Shown piece by piece: positions 5,755-14,617 of a stretch of 39,010 bases of DNA. The stretch is from positions 1 to 39,010 of the forward strand of contig CADBCY010000028.1 of the NCBI GenBank assembly GCA_902793325.1. Direction: 5' to 3'. The stretch's first letter is position 1. Each line of letters begins with the position of its first letter. The translations under genes were made by a program, and so were the position numbers. A model generated the notes under the pieces. The model had not been told where the DNA came from, did not search any database, and saw only the letters and a program-made list of their open reading frames with translations. This DNA is from an uncultured Eubacteriales bacterium (GTDB taxonomy: Bacteria; Bacillota; Clostridia; Christensenellales; Aristaeellaceae).

Positions 5755-7641
5755 GTGATGGGCTACATGTCGCCGGCGGAGTTCATCCCGGCGCTGGAGG
5801 AGGCCGGAAGCATCTACAAGCTGGATCTGTACGTGCTGGAGCAGGTGCTGGAGAAGCTGCGGATGCTCAGGGACCTGGGCTTGCACATCGTGCCGCAGTC
5901 CATCAACCTCTCGCGCAAGGACTTCACCGCCTGCGACATCGTGGAGGAGATCCGCAGGCGCGTCGACGCGGCCGGGATCAGCCGCGACAGGATCACGATT
6001 GAGCTCACCGAGAGCGTGATCGGCTCCGATTTCGATTTCATGAAGGAGCAGGTCGCGCGCTTCCAGGCCCTCGGCTTCCCGGTGTGGATGGACGACTTCG
6101 GCAGCGGCTATTCCTCGCTGGGCGTGCTGCAGAGCATCAAGTTCAACCTGCTCAAGTTCGACATGAGCTTCCTGCAGAAGCTGGAAGAGGGGGACAGCGG
6201 AAAGATCATACTGACCGAGCTGATGAAGATGGCGACCGCGCTCGGCGTGAGCACCGTCTGCGAGGGCGTGGAGACAGAGGCGCACGTCCGCTTCCTGCGG
6301 GAGATCGGCTGCTCCAAGCTGCAGGGCTACTACTACAGCAAGCCCGTGCCGCTGGAGCACCTGATCGAATTCCAGGATAAGCACCCGAAGATCGGATACG
6401 AAAACCCGGCCGAATCCGCGTACTACGAGGCAATCGGCTGCGTCAACCTCTACGACCTGGCCGTCATCACGAACGGGGACGAGAACAGCTTCCAGAACTT
6501 CTTCAACACGCTGCCGCTGGGCATTATGGAGATCAAAGAGGGCGGGATACGCTTCGTGCGCACCAACCAGTCCTACCGAGATTTCATCCGGCGCTTCTTC
6601 GGAATCGACCTCTCGGACAACGCGGCGGAATACTCCGACTCGCCCTTCGGCCCGGGCTCCGCCTTCATGGCGCTGGTGCGCTCCTGCTGCCGGGACGGTA
6701 ACCGCGCGTACTTCGACGAGCAGATGCCGGACGGTTCCATCGTCCATTCCTTCGCCCGGAAGATCGGCACGAACCCCGTCACCGGCGTCACGGCGGCGGC
6801 CGTCGCGGTGCTGTCCATCACGGAGGCCAACGAGGGTACCACCTACGCGAGCATCGCTCGGGCCCTCGCGGCGGATTACTACAATATTTACTACGTGGAC
6901 CTGGAGACGGACCGGTTCATCGAATACTCCTCGCCGGTGGGCGGGGAGGAGCTCGCCATGGAGCGCCACGGGGACGACTTCTTCAATGCCAGCAGGCGCG
7001 CCGCCGGACGCATCCACGAGGAGGACCGGGAGCCGTTCTACGCCGCCTTCACGAAGGAGAACCTGCTTCGAGAGCTGGACGAGCACGGCGTGTACGCGGC
7101 CACCTACCGTCGCCTGCTCGAGGACGGCACGGCGGTCTACGTCCACATGAAGATCACGCGCATGCAGCCGGGCGGGAGGCACATCATCATCGGCATCAGC
7201 ACCATCGACGCGCAGATGAAGCAGAAGGAGCGCATCGAGGCGATGCAGAAGGAACGGGACGCGCTCGTGCGGCTGATGGCGCTGTCCGAGGACCACATGA
7301 GCCTGTATGCGATCGATCCCGAGACGGGCCGCTACGTCGAGTACAGCGCCTCGGACGAGTACGAGAGCCTTGGCTTTGCCAAGGAGGGGGAGGACTTCTT
7401 CCTGGAGGGCGTCGTCGAGGGCGAGCGGACCGTCTGCGCGGACGACCTGCCGCGGTACCTGGAGGCGTTCAGCCGCGAGAACGTGTTGCGCTCGATCCGC
7501 GAAACCGGCGTGTTCAAGCTGCAATACCGCCTCGTCATCAACGGCGAACCCCGGCCCGTCAGCCTGAAAATCGCCCGATTCACAGAAGGCAACCGGGAGA
7601 AGCTGGTCGCGGGCGTGCGCGCCTGGAAGACCCGGCGCTAG
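5755..7641 (+). CDS. C-terminal part of the same protein: EAL phosphodiesterase plus PAS domains
   Basis: This frame continues the preceding gene. Protein-like sequence actually starts near 5515 and includes the EAL motif itself (DDEALSRW, codons 5728-5736), upstream of the first ATG at 5755, so 5755 is not a natural start. Other catalytic positions of an active cyclic-di-GMP phosphodiesterase are present: INLS, ITIELTES, WMDDFGSGYSSL, LLKFD and CEGVETE followed by LQGYYYSKP. After the EAL domain come three sensor-like segments. The last two are similar to each other (each with a YVDL/AIDP start, EDFF, a FxxENxLR helix and an LxxKIxR strand), so they are duplicated PAS-type domains. There is no second output domain. 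Cytoplasmic; no membrane segment seen. Confidence 0.8.
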   Translation: MMGYMSPAEFIPALEEAGSIYKLDLYVLEQVLEKLRMLRDLGLHIVPQSINLSRKDFTACDIVEEIRRRVDAAGISRDRITIELTESVIGSDFDFMKEQVARFQALGFPVWMDDFGSGYSSLGVLQSIKFNLLKFDMSFLQKLEEGDSGKIILTELMKMATALGVSTVCEGVETEAHVRFLREIGCSKLQGYYYSKPVPLEHLIEFQDKHPKIGYENPAESAYYEAIGCVNLYDLAVITNGDENSFQNFFNTLPLGIMEIKEGGIRFVRTNQSYRDFIRRFFGIDLSDNAAEYSDSPFGPGSAFMALVRSCCRDGNRAYFDEQMPDGSIVHSFARKIGTNPVTGVTAAAVAVLSITEANEGTTYASIARALAADYYNIYYVDLETDRFIEYSSPVGGEELAMERHGDDFFNASRRAAGRIHEEDREPFYAAFTKENLLRELDEHGVYAATYRRLLEDGTAVYVHMKITRMQPGGRHIIIGISTIDAQMKQKERIEAMQKERDALVRLMALSEDHMSLYAIDPETGRYVEYSASDEYESLGFAKEGEDFFLEGVVEGERTVCADDLPRYLEAFSRENVLRSIRETGVFKLQYRLVINGEPRPVSLKIARFTEGNREKLVAGVRAWKTRR

Positions 7642-7676
7642 CTCGGCCGGGCGCCGCCGGTCAGCGCAAAAACGGG

Positions 7677-7705
7677 TTGCAATTTGTCCGGAAAAGCGGT
7701 ATACT
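7677..7705 (+). promoter_or_regulatory. Promoter of the secreted HAD gene
   Basis: TTGCAA (7677-7682) and TATACT (7700-7705) have a 17-bp spacer. The in-frame ATG at 7708 falls only 3 bp after the -10 box, before the expected transcript start, so translation must begin at 7774. Confidence 0.75.
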
Positions 7706-7773
7706 GAATGCGATACACGTCCCTGCGCAGCGCGCGGGCGTTCAAATCAGACCCAAGACGGGAGGATGACGAA

Positions 7774-9219
7774 ATGAAAAAGACGATGACGGCACTGATG
7801 GCACTGATGCTGGCGATGCTCCTGGCCCTCGCCGGCGCGACCGGTTTTGCGCTCGCGGAAGCCGCGGAGGAAGAGGACATCTTTGAGTCGTGGAACGAGG
7901 ACGCCCCGGCGCTCAAGGCGCTGGTCGAATACGTCGAGGCGGTCACCGACCCGTCCTCGCCCGATTACATCCCGCCGGTGGACCGCATCGCCACGTTCGA
8001 CATGGACGGCACGCTGTGCGCCGAGCTCTGCCCGACCTACCTGGAGTACTACCTGCTGGCGAACCGCATCCTGACGGACCCCACCTATCAGCCCGACGCC
8101 GAGATGTTGGAGTTCGGCCGCATGCTCCGCGACTGCGCGCTGGACAAGTCCTTCCCGGACCATATGGACATGCTGCACGCCATACACGCGGCGAAGGCCT
8201 ACGCGGGCATGACGCTCAATGAGTTCGCCGATTTCGTCACGCGCCAGCTCGTGCGGGACGTGGACGGCTTCGAAGGCATGACCTACGCGGAATCCTTCTA
8301 CGTGCCCATGATCGAGGTGGTGGACTACCTGAACGAGAACGACTTCAAGGTCTACATCTGCTCGGGCAGCGACCGCTTCATCTGCCGCACCTACGTCGAG
8401 GGCATGGTGGACATCCCCTTCGAGCACATCATCGGCATGGACGTGGCGCTCGAGGCAACGAACCAGGGCGACGCGGACGGGCTGGACTACGTCTACTCCA
8501 GCAACGACACGGTGGTGCGCACCGACCGGCTGCTCATCAAGAACCTCAAGATGAACAAGGTGACCCAGATCGCGCAGGAGATCGGCCGCCAGCCGGTGCT
8601 TTCGTTCGGCAACAGCTCGGGCGACGTCAGCATGCACAACTACACCCTTTTCGACAACTGCTATCGCAGCGCGGCGTTCATGCTCATCGCGGACGACGAG
8701 GTGCGCGACTACGGCAATGCCGAAAAGGCGCAGGGCCTGCGCGAGAAATGGGAGGCCGCCGGCTTCAACGTGATCTCCATGGCCAACGACTGGAAGACCA
8801 TCTACGGCGAGGACGTCGTAAAGACCGGCAGCTTCCACTGGCTGGAGGACCTGGCGGAGGACAGGACGCCCGCGGAAGATGATGAAGCGCAGAGCGACGA
8901 CGTGCAGTACGTGCTCTACCTCGGGACGAACGACAAGGACACCGACAAGCCCGTGTTCACCCAGGCGGAGGCCATCGACATGGCGCGGGAAATCCTGATC
9001 CGCAACTTCGGCGGCTACACCATCCAGGAGGCCTACGGCGGCTGGATCAGCGACGACGATACGGAGTTCCGGGAGTATACGCTGGTGATCTACCTGAGCG
9101 ATACGACGGAGGAGAAGGTGCACGCCGCGGCGGACGAGCTGATCGAAGCCTTCCACCAGAGCTCCGTGATGATCCAGGCCAACCCCACCAGGACCGAGTT
9201 CTACGGCGGTGCGGCCTGA
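7774..9219 (+). CDS. Secreted HAD-superfamily phosphatase with a C-terminal extension
   Basis: A 481-aa protein. Residues 1-28 are a signal peptide (KK start, long Leu/Ala/Met core, ALA end), so it acts outside the membrane. The HAD core has motif I FDMDGTL with nucleophile D76 and acid/base D78, motif II CSGSDR, and motif IV FGNSSGDVSMH, which suits a phosphoserine-phosphatase-like (HAD type) hydrolase. Its substrate is unknown. After an acidic linker, the last 105 residues form a separate domain (VQYVLYLGTNDKD to QSSVMIQANPT) that resembles the small secreted DUF3574 type; this assignment is tentative. GGGAGG at 7760-7765 is 8 bp before the ATG. It is a single-gene unit with its own promoter and a hairpin terminator downstream. 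Confidence 0.85.
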   Translation: MKKTMTALMALMLAMLLALAGATGFALAEAAEEEDIFESWNEDAPALKALVEYVEAVTDPSSPDYIPPVDRIATFDMDGTLCAELCPTYLEYYLLANRILTDPTYQPDAEMLEFGRMLRDCALDKSFPDHMDMLHAIHAAKAYAGMTLNEFADFVTRQLVRDVDGFEGMTYAESFYVPMIEVVDYLNENDFKVYICSGSDRFICRTYVEGMVDIPFEHIIGMDVALEATNQGDADGLDYVYSSNDTVVRTDRLLIKNLKMNKVTQIAQEIGRQPVLSFGNSSGDVSMHNYTLFDNCYRSAAFMLIADDEVRDYGNAEKAQGLREKWEAAGFNVISMANDWKTIYGEDVVKTGSFHWLEDLAEDRTPAEDDEAQSDDVQYVLYLGTNDKDTDKPVFTQAEAIDMAREILIRNFGGYTIQEAYGGWISDDDTEFREYTLVIYLSDTTEEKVHAAADELIEAFHQSSVMIQANPTRTEFYGGAA

Positions 9220-9309
9220 TAACCCGGCGCGCCGATCAAGGCCGCAACCGCGGGGATTTCCAACGCCCCGCTTACGTCCCCGGGGCGAACGGCCCCAAAA
9301 TAAAGAACC

Positions 9310-9344
9310 GCGCGCTTCCCGGATGGATCGGGAAGCGCGCTTTG
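9310..9344. terminator. Bidirectional terminator between the HAD and ROK genes
   Basis: A perfect 12-bp stem (GCGCGCTTCCCG at 9310-9321, complement at 9329-9340) with a 7-nt loop is followed by TTTGT on the plus strand and by GGTTCTTTATTTT on the minus strand. It lies between two convergent genes and can serve both. Confidence 0.8.
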
Positions 9345-9360
9345 TCATGCCTTCGCGCCG

Positions 9361-10608
9361 TCAACTGTACACGGCCTCGTCGCTGAACAGCCGGTCGATG
9401 AGCAGCGTATACGCGCCCAGCGTGGCGACGTCGGGGATCGCGCGGCAATCGGTCTCGAGCCGGAAGGGCCGCGCGGCGTTGTAGTAGTGGAAGGACGCCA
9501 GGTGCGCGTCGACGGCCCGCCAGAAGGCGTCGTCCGCCCGCGCATACTCGCCCTGGAACACCACCAGCTCGGGGTTGAACATCAGCGTGATGTTCTTCAG
9601 CGCCACGGCGAAGTAGCCCGCGAGCGCCTCGACGATGCCGCGCGCGAAGGGATCGCCGGCGGCGGAGGCGTCGAATACGGCCTGCACCGCGGCGGCGTCC
9701 GCCGGGATGCGGCTCAGCGGCGATTCCGGATGGGCGTCGCGGCCCTCGGCGATGATCCTGCGGATGCGGTCGTTGGACACTTGCCGCTCGAAGCAGCCGT
9801 GGCTGCCGCAGCCGCAGATCTCCGGGTCGGAGGGCTCGAGCATCATGTGCCCGATCTCGCCGATCAGCGAATCCTTGCCGTTGAGGATGCGGCCGCCGGA
9901 CATCAGGCAGGCGCAGACGCCGCCCCACGCGGAGAACAGCGTCAGCCCGCGCTTGCCCTGCAGGCGCTGGTCGTGCAGGTACGCGCTGCCGCACACCTTG
10001 CCCACGTTTTCGATGAGCGTGACCGTGCCCTCGTCGAAGAACGCGGACAGCTTTTCCGCGATGGGCACGTCGCTGCCCCAGTTGGGGTAGAGGGAGTTGA
10101 ACTTCAGCCGCCCGGTGCTCCGGTCCACGATGCCCGACGTGGTGATGCACAGCCCGCGGAGGCTGTGGCGGGAGATGTCGTTTTTCAGGAGCAGCTTGTA
10201 GCAGGTGTTGCCGGCGAGCGATACGATCTCATCCACGCCGGGCATGGACAGCCCGCCGATGGCGCAGGTGTCCACCATCTCGAAGCGGTAGTTGAACAGC
10301 GCGATGTACAGGTCGTCCGGCGAAATCAGCACGTGGAACAGGTACTGGTCCGCGGAGAGGGAGTACAGCTCCGCGCGCTTGCCGCCGGACACGCCGGAGC
10401 GCGCCTTGCCCGTGGAGGCGAGGATGCCCTTCTCGACGAAGAACTGTATGGCCTTCATCACGGTCTGGCGGCTGATGCCCACGCCCTCCGCGATGGCGTT
10501 TGCGGAGAGCGGCTCGCCGGACTTGAAGAGCTCGAGGATCTGCACGCGGTTGTTGAGCTTCATGTCGGCGGGCTTCATGCCGGAGGACTGGTTCGCGCTG
10601 TGAATCAC
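9361..10608 (-). CDS. ROK-family transcriptional repressor of the sugar transporter
   Basis: A 415-aa protein. Residues 15-65 form a winged helix-turn-helix (NNRVQILELFK, then NAIAEGVGISRQTVMKAIQFF). The remainder is a ROK (NagC/XylR/Mlc) sugar-binding domain with the sugar-contacting EIGH (251-254) and the zinc motif CGCGSHGCFE (265-274). The DxGxT phosphate loop of ROK kinases is not recognisable (SPDDLYIALF), so it is a regulator rather than a sugar kinase. It starts at GTG 10608, 8 bp after GGGGAGG. The longer frame begins at TTG 10671, which is itself the -35 box of the promoter, so it is excluded. It diverges from the mgl-type operon, which it most likely represses until a sugar binds. 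Confidence 0.88.
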   Translation of the reverse strand: MIHSANQSSGMKPADMKLNNRVQILELFKSGEPLSANAIAEGVGISRQTVMKAIQFFVEKGILASTGKARSGVSGGKRAELYSLSADQYLFHVLISPDDLYIALFNYRFEMVDTCAIGGLSMPGVDEIVSLAGNTCYKLLLKNDISRHSLRGLCITTSGIVDRSTGRLKFNSLYPNWGSDVPIAEKLSAFFDEGTVTLIENVGKVCGSAYLHDQRLQGKRGLTLFSAWGGVCACLMSGGRILNGKDSLIGEIGHMMLEPSDPEICGCGSHGCFERQVSNDRIRRIIAEGRDAHPESPLSRIPADAAAVQAVFDASAAGDPFARGIVEALAGYFAVALKNITLMFNPELVVFQGEYARADDAFWRAVDAHLASFHYYNAARPFRLETDCRAIPDVATLGAYTLLIDRLFSDEAVYS

Positions 10609-10642
10609 GACGATAACCTCCCCGCGGGTATTCTTGCCCATC

Positions 10643-10671
10643 AGTATAACAAACGGCGAGGGAATTGTCAA
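10643..10671 (-). promoter_or_regulatory. Consensus promoter of the ROK repressor gene
   Basis: On the minus strand TTGACA (10666-10671) and TATACT (10643-10648) are separated by 17 bp. The start codon at 10608 lies about 35 bp downstream. Confidence 0.85.
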
Positions 10672-10817
10672 GTAATAAAACGCAAGTTACGAAACAAAAT
10701 TAAGAAATAAAACGTGGGGCTTGCGTCGTCGATAAGACGATATGCATGAAATATACAAATGAAAATTGGATGTTATACCGAAAATATGCGCCGGACACAA
10801 AAATGCGACAAAACACC

Positions 10818-10846
10818 TTGCGGGACGGAAGGGGACATGCTATAAT
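10818..10846 (+). promoter_or_regulatory. Promoter of the mgl-type operon
   Basis: TTGCGG (10818-10823) and TATAAT (10841-10846), spacer 17 bp, lie 100 bp before the mglB start. The weak -35 against a perfect -10 leaves room for regulation by the adjacent repressor. Confidence 0.75.
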
Positions 10847-10847
10847 A

Positions 10848-10870
10848 TTACGTAATTAAGTTATTTAATT
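10848..10870 (+). promoter_or_regulatory. Candidate operator for the ROK repressor
   Basis: Directly after the -10 box lie an 8-bp palindrome TTACGTAA (10848-10855) and an interrupted dyad AATTAA-GTTAT-TTAATT (10854-10870). They cover the expected transcription start, a classic repressor position. ROK-family operators are known to be AT-rich dyads. The intergenic region next to the ROK promoter (10672-10712) is also AT-rich, with related GTTAC and ATTAAG words. Binding is inferred. Confidence 0.5.
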
Positions 10871-10945
10871 GCCCGCGCCTGCCGGGCTCCGGAGAAGTTG
10901 GTCATGCACGAACGTGCATCCATATAAATGAAGGAGGTTATTCCC

Positions 10946-11947
10946 ATGAAGAAGCTGCTTACCCTGACACTGGTTCTGGCCATGCTGATGTGCGTAGCAT
11001 CCGGCGCGCTGGCCGAGGATCTGACCATCGGCATCAACATTCAGGAGTTCTCCAACGCCTATCTGACCGAAATGCGCAACGGCATGACGGACACCGCCGC
11101 CGAGCTGGGCGTCACCCTGGACATCGCGGACGGCCAGTCCAGCGAGCCCGTCATCAACAACAACATCGACCTGTTCCTCACCAAGGGCTACAAGGTGCTC
11201 GGCGTGAACATGATGAATACCACCCAGGCGCCCAGCATCCTGGAAAAGACCCAGCCCGAGAACGTGCCCGTGGTGTTCTTCAACGTGGAGCCCGAAGCGG
11301 ACGTGCTGGCGGCTGCGCCCGGCAACTACTACATCGGCGCCAAGGCCGAGGATTCCGGCACCATGCAGGGCGAGGCGCTGGTGAAGTACTGGACCACCGT
11401 GGAAGGCGCTGACCGCAACGGCGACGGCGTCATGCAGTACGTGATGATCATGGGCGATCCCGGCCACCAGGATTCCATCCTGCGCACCGAGTACTCCGTG
11501 AAGGCCATCAAGGACGCCGGCATCGAGGTCGAAGAGGTCGCCATGGACGTGGCCAACTGGGCGCGCGCCGAGGGCCAGGACGTCATGGCCCGCATCCTGG
11601 CTGCACATGACGAGATCGAAGCCATCATCTGCAACAACGACGAAATGGCGCTGGGCGCCATCGAAGCGCTGAAGGCCGGCGGCTACCTGGTGGACGGCGG
11701 CACCTTCATCCCCGTGGTGGGCGTCGACGCCAACGAAGAGGCCAAGCTCGCCATCAAGGAAGGCACCATGTACGCTTCCGTGTTCAACGATGCCCGCGGC
11801 CAGGCCGACGCGGTCGTGAAGCTCTGCAAGCTGATCGCCGACGGCGAGGAGCCCACCAGCGAGAACCTCGGCTACACGCTGGACGGCCAGTACGTCTGGG
11901 TGCCCTACGTGCCGGTGACGCTGGACAACGTGGATTCCATCGGCTAA
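10946..11947 (+). CDS. mglB: Galactose/methyl-galactoside-type sugar-binding protein
   Basis: A 333-aa periplasmic-type solute receptor of the MglB/RbsB class. The signal peptide covers residues 1-23 (ends GALA). A Cys at 16 is in a poor lipobox context (MLMC), so anchoring to the membrane is uncertain. A calcium-binding loop, DRNGDGVMQ at 156-164, followed by MIMGDPGHQDS, matches the loop typical of MglB. The NNDEMALGAIEAL and GVDA strands fit sugar binding near the hinge. The start at 10946 follows AAGGAGG (10931-10937); the in-frame ATG at 10928 precedes that site and is rejected. First gene of the transporter operon. Galactose or glucose is the likeliest ligand by family; the ligand is not proven. 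Confidence 0.88.
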   Translation: MKKLLTLTLVLAMLMCVASGALAEDLTIGINIQEFSNAYLTEMRNGMTDTAAELGVTLDIADGQSSEPVINNNIDLFLTKGYKVLGVNMMNTTQAPSILEKTQPENVPVVFFNVEPEADVLAAAPGNYYIGAKAEDSGTMQGEALVKYWTTVEGADRNGDGVMQYVMIMGDPGHQDSILRTEYSVKAIKDAGIEVEEVAMDVANWARAEGQDVMARILAAHDEIEAIICNNDEMALGAIEALKAGGYLVDGGTFIPVVGVDANEEAKLAIKEGTMYASVFNDARGQADAVVKLCKLIADGEEPTSENLGYTLDGQYVWVPYVPVTLDNVDSIG

Positions 11948-11958
11948 CCCGTTTCCCG

Positions 11959-11992
11959 GGGGAAGGGCGCTCGGCGCTCTTCCCCTTGCTAT
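11959..11992 (+). terminator. Attenuating hairpin between mglB and mglA
   Basis: A 12-bp stem with one G-U pair (GGGGAAGGGCGC at 11959-11970, GCGCTCTTCCCC at 11974-11985) is followed only by TTGCTATT. The weak T-tract suggests partial termination or mRNA stabilisation, giving more binding protein than transporter, a common pattern in such operons. Confidence 0.6.
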
Positions 11993-12053
11993 TGGCGACA
12001 GGTGCGCGCCGCCAGGGGCGCATCGACAACCGTTTCAGATGGGGGGCAATAGG

Positions 12054-13553
12054 TTGGAGCAGGGCAACTACGTGCTTGAAATGCACGGCATCACCAAGGA
12101 ATTCCCCGGCGTGCGCGCGCTGGACGACGTCACGCTGAAGGTGGAGCCCGGCAAGGTGCACGCGCTGATGGGCGAAAACGGCGCGGGCAAATCCACGCTG
12201 ATGAAGTGCCTGTTCGGCATCTACCAGCCGGATGCGGGCAGGATCATCCTCAAAGGCAGGGAAGTGCGCTTCCAGAGTTCCATGGAAGCGCTGAAGAGCG
12301 GCATCTCCATGATCCACCAGGAGCTCCAGCCGGAGCCGTACCTGACGGTGATGGAGAACCTGTGGATGGGCCGCCTGCCAAAAAAGGGCCTGATGGTGGA
12401 CTATCGGGCCATGTACCGGAACACGGTGGAAGAACTGAAGCGCCTCAAGCTGGACTTCGATCCCAAGGCGCTGGTCAAAACGCTGTCGGTCTCCAAGATT
12501 CAGAGCCTGGAGATCGCCAAGGCGGTTTCCAACAATGCGAACGTGATCATTATGGACGAGCCCACCTCCTCGCTGACCGAGAAGGAAGTCGAGTATCTGT
12601 TCGGCATCATCGAGGATCTGCGCAGGCAGGGCATCGCCATTATCTATATTTCCCACAAGATGAACGAAATCATGCGCATTGCCGATTGCGTGAGCATCAT
12701 GCGGGACGGAAAGATGATCGGCACCTGGGATACCCGGGAGCTGACCATCGACACCATCATCTCCCGAATGGTCGGGCGCGAGCTGAAGGAGTACTATCCT
12801 CAGAAGCACAACGTGCCGGGCGAGGTCAGGCTGCGCGTGGAGGACTTCACGTCCATACATCCAAAGAGCTTCCGCCACGTGGATTTCGAGCTGCGCCGCG
12901 GGGAGATCCTGGGCGTGGCCGGCCTGGTGGGCGCGCAGCGCACCGAGCTCTTCGAGGGCATCTACGGCATCCGCGCCCATACCGCCGGCAAGCTGACGCT
13001 CGACGGGCAGCAGATCGAGATTCGCCGGCCCATCGACGCCATCCGCCGCAGGATTGTGCTCCTCACCGAGGACCGCAAGCGCAGCGGCATCTTTCCGGCG
13101 CTGGGCGTGGGGGAGAACATCTACCTGCGCCAGTACGATCGGGTCAGCCGCCTGGGCAAGATCAACTACCGCAAGTGCAACCAGATCGCGGCCGAGGGCG
13201 TGAAGCGCTTCAGCATTAAGTCGCCGAGCCTGGGCACGCCCGTGCGCAGCCTCTCCGGCGGCAACCAGCAGAAGGTGCTGCTGGCGCGCTGGCTGATGAC
13301 GGAGCCGGAAATCCTGATCCTGGACGAGCCCACCCGCGGCATCGACGTGGGCGCCAAGTATGAGATCTACACCATCATCGCCCAACTGGCCGCCGAGGGC
13401 AAGAGCATCGTCATGATCTCCAGCGAGCTGAACGAGCTGCTCGGCATGGCGGACCGCATCATGGTGATGTGCGACGGACGAAAGACCGGCGAGTTGTCCA
13501 GGGAGCAGTTCGGCGAGGAAGCCGTGATGCAGCTTGCCACACAGTTTGAGTAA
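12054..13553 (+). CDS. mglA: Sugar ABC transporter ATP-binding protein (two ATPase domains)
   Basis: A protein of about 499 aa with two tandem ABC domains, as in MglA/RbsA/XylG. The first has Walker A GENGAGKST and Walker B VIIMDEPTSSLT. The second has a degenerate Walker A (GLVGAQRTE), signature LSGGNQQKV and Walker B ILILDEPTRGIDVGAK; this asymmetry is normal for the family. It energises uptake of the sugar delivered by the binding protein. The TTG at 12054 follows GGGGGG (12041-12046) by 7 bp; the alternative in-frame ATG at 12039 has no ribosome binding site but would add only five residues. It lies between the binding protein and the permease gene. Other CUT2 sugars remain possible. Confidence 0.88.
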   Translation: MEQGNYVLEMHGITKEFPGVRALDDVTLKVEPGKVHALMGENGAGKSTLMKCLFGIYQPDAGRIILKGREVRFQSSMEALKSGISMIHQELQPEPYLTVMENLWMGRLPKKGLMVDYRAMYRNTVEELKRLKLDFDPKALVKTLSVSKIQSLEIAKAVSNNANVIIMDEPTSSLTEKEVEYLFGIIEDLRRQGIAIIYISHKMNEIMRIADCVSIMRDGKMIGTWDTRELTIDTIISRMVGRELKEYYPQKHNVPGEVRLRVEDFTSIHPKSFRHVDFELRRGEILGVAGLVGAQRTELFEGIYGIRAHTAGKLTLDGQQIEIRRPIDAIRRRIVLLTEDRKRSGIFPALGVGENIYLRQYDRVSRLGKINYRKCNQIAAEGVKRFSIKSPSLGTPVRSLSGGNQQKVLLARWLMTEPEILILDEPTRGIDVGAKYEIYTIIAQLAAEGKSIVMISSELNELLGMADRIMVMCDGRKTGELSREQFGEEAVMQLATQFE

Positions 13554-13566
13554 GGGGGAACGGCGA

Positions 13567-14589
13567 ATGAACAATGAAAACACAGCGCGCCGCGGAAAAA
13601 GGGGCGTATTGGACTTCCTGATGAACAACGTCATCATGATCAGCCTGTTCGTGATGATCGTCGTGATCGCCATACTGCAGCCGCGCTTCATGTCCACCCG
13701 CGTGCTGAGGGACATCCTGATCCAGAATTCGTCCCGCATGATCATCGCCTGTGGCATGAGCATGGTACTGATCTCCGGCGGCATGGACCTCGCGGCCGGG
13801 CGCATCGTGGGCCTGGCGGCGGTGATGACGGGTTCGCTCGGGCAGCTTGCCGAGGCGAGCCGGCGCTTTTTCCCCAACCTTCCGCAGTTGCCGCCGATCG
13901 TGCCGCTGCTGGCGGCCATCGTCGTGTGCTTCGTGTTCGGCATGCTCAACGGCGTGGCCATCGCGAAGTTCTCCATACCGCCCTTCATCGTCACGCTGGG
14001 CACCGGCATGATCATCTGGGGCACGAACCTGCTGTACTACGACCTGGAGCCCAACCACTCTCAGCCCATCGGCAACATCCAGCCGGACATCAAGTTCATG
14101 GGCAGCGGCTACCTGTTCGGCGCGGTGCCGGTCATCATACTCATCGCCGCGGCGGTGGTGCTGGTGACCTGGTTCATCATGAAGTACACGCCCTTCGGCC
14201 GCGCCATCTACTCCATCGGCGGCAACCGCGACGCCGCGGAGGTGTGCGGCATCAACGTACAGCGCACCCTGATCTGGACCTACGCCATCGCGGCGATCAC
14301 CTTCGCCATCGGCGGCTTCCTGGAGTGCGCGCGCACCAACGGCGCGACGGCGGCCTACGGCGAGAACTACGAGTTCGACGCCATCGCGGCCTGCGTGGTG
14401 GGCGGCGTTTCCAACTCCGGCGGCGTGGGCACCATCCCCGGCATGGTGCTGGGCGTGCTGATGTTCGGCATCATCAATTACGGTCTGACCTTCCTCGGCG
14501 TGCAGCCCTACTGGCAGAAGATCGTCAAGGGCGTGATCATCCTCACCGCCGTCGGCTTCGACGTCCGGAAGAACATTCGCAAGAAGTAA
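13567..14589 (+). CDS. mglC: Sugar ABC transporter permease, MglC type
   Basis: A 340-aa multi-pass membrane protein of the CUT2 (BPD_transp_2) permease family. It shows about 8-10 hydrophobic segments, the conserved ISGGMDLAAGRIVGLAA near residue 70, RAIYSIGGNRDAAEVCGI in the cytoplasmic loop, and the terminal PYWQKIVKGVIILTAVGFD. It forms the channel for the MglB/MglA system. The start at 13567 is 8 bp after GGGGGAA; an upstream in-frame ATG at 13534 lies inside the mglA end and is rejected. It follows mglA by 13 bp and is followed by an aldo/keto reductase in the same direction. Confidence 0.88.
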   Translation: MNNENTARRGKRGVLDFLMNNVIMISLFVMIVVIAILQPRFMSTRVLRDILIQNSSRMIIACGMSMVLISGGMDLAAGRIVGLAAVMTGSLGQLAEASRRFFPNLPQLPPIVPLLAAIVVCFVFGMLNGVAIAKFSIPPFIVTLGTGMIIWGTNLLYYDLEPNHSQPIGNIQPDIKFMGSGYLFGAVPVIILIAAAVVLVTWFIMKYTPFGRAIYSIGGNRDAAEVCGINVQRTLIWTYAIAAITFAIGGFLECARTNGATAAYGENYEFDAIAACVVGGVSNSGGVGTIPGMVLGVLMFGIINYGLTFLGVQPYWQKIVKGVIILTAVGFDVRKNIRKK

Positions 14590-14617
14590 GCGCAACATCG
14601 AACGGAGGGAGCATCCT

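Noticed and set aside
10976-10993. Lipobox in the MglB signal peptide
   Set aside because: Cys16 is preceded by MLM, which does not fit the [LVI][AST][GA]C pattern, so a lipoprotein call is not supported.
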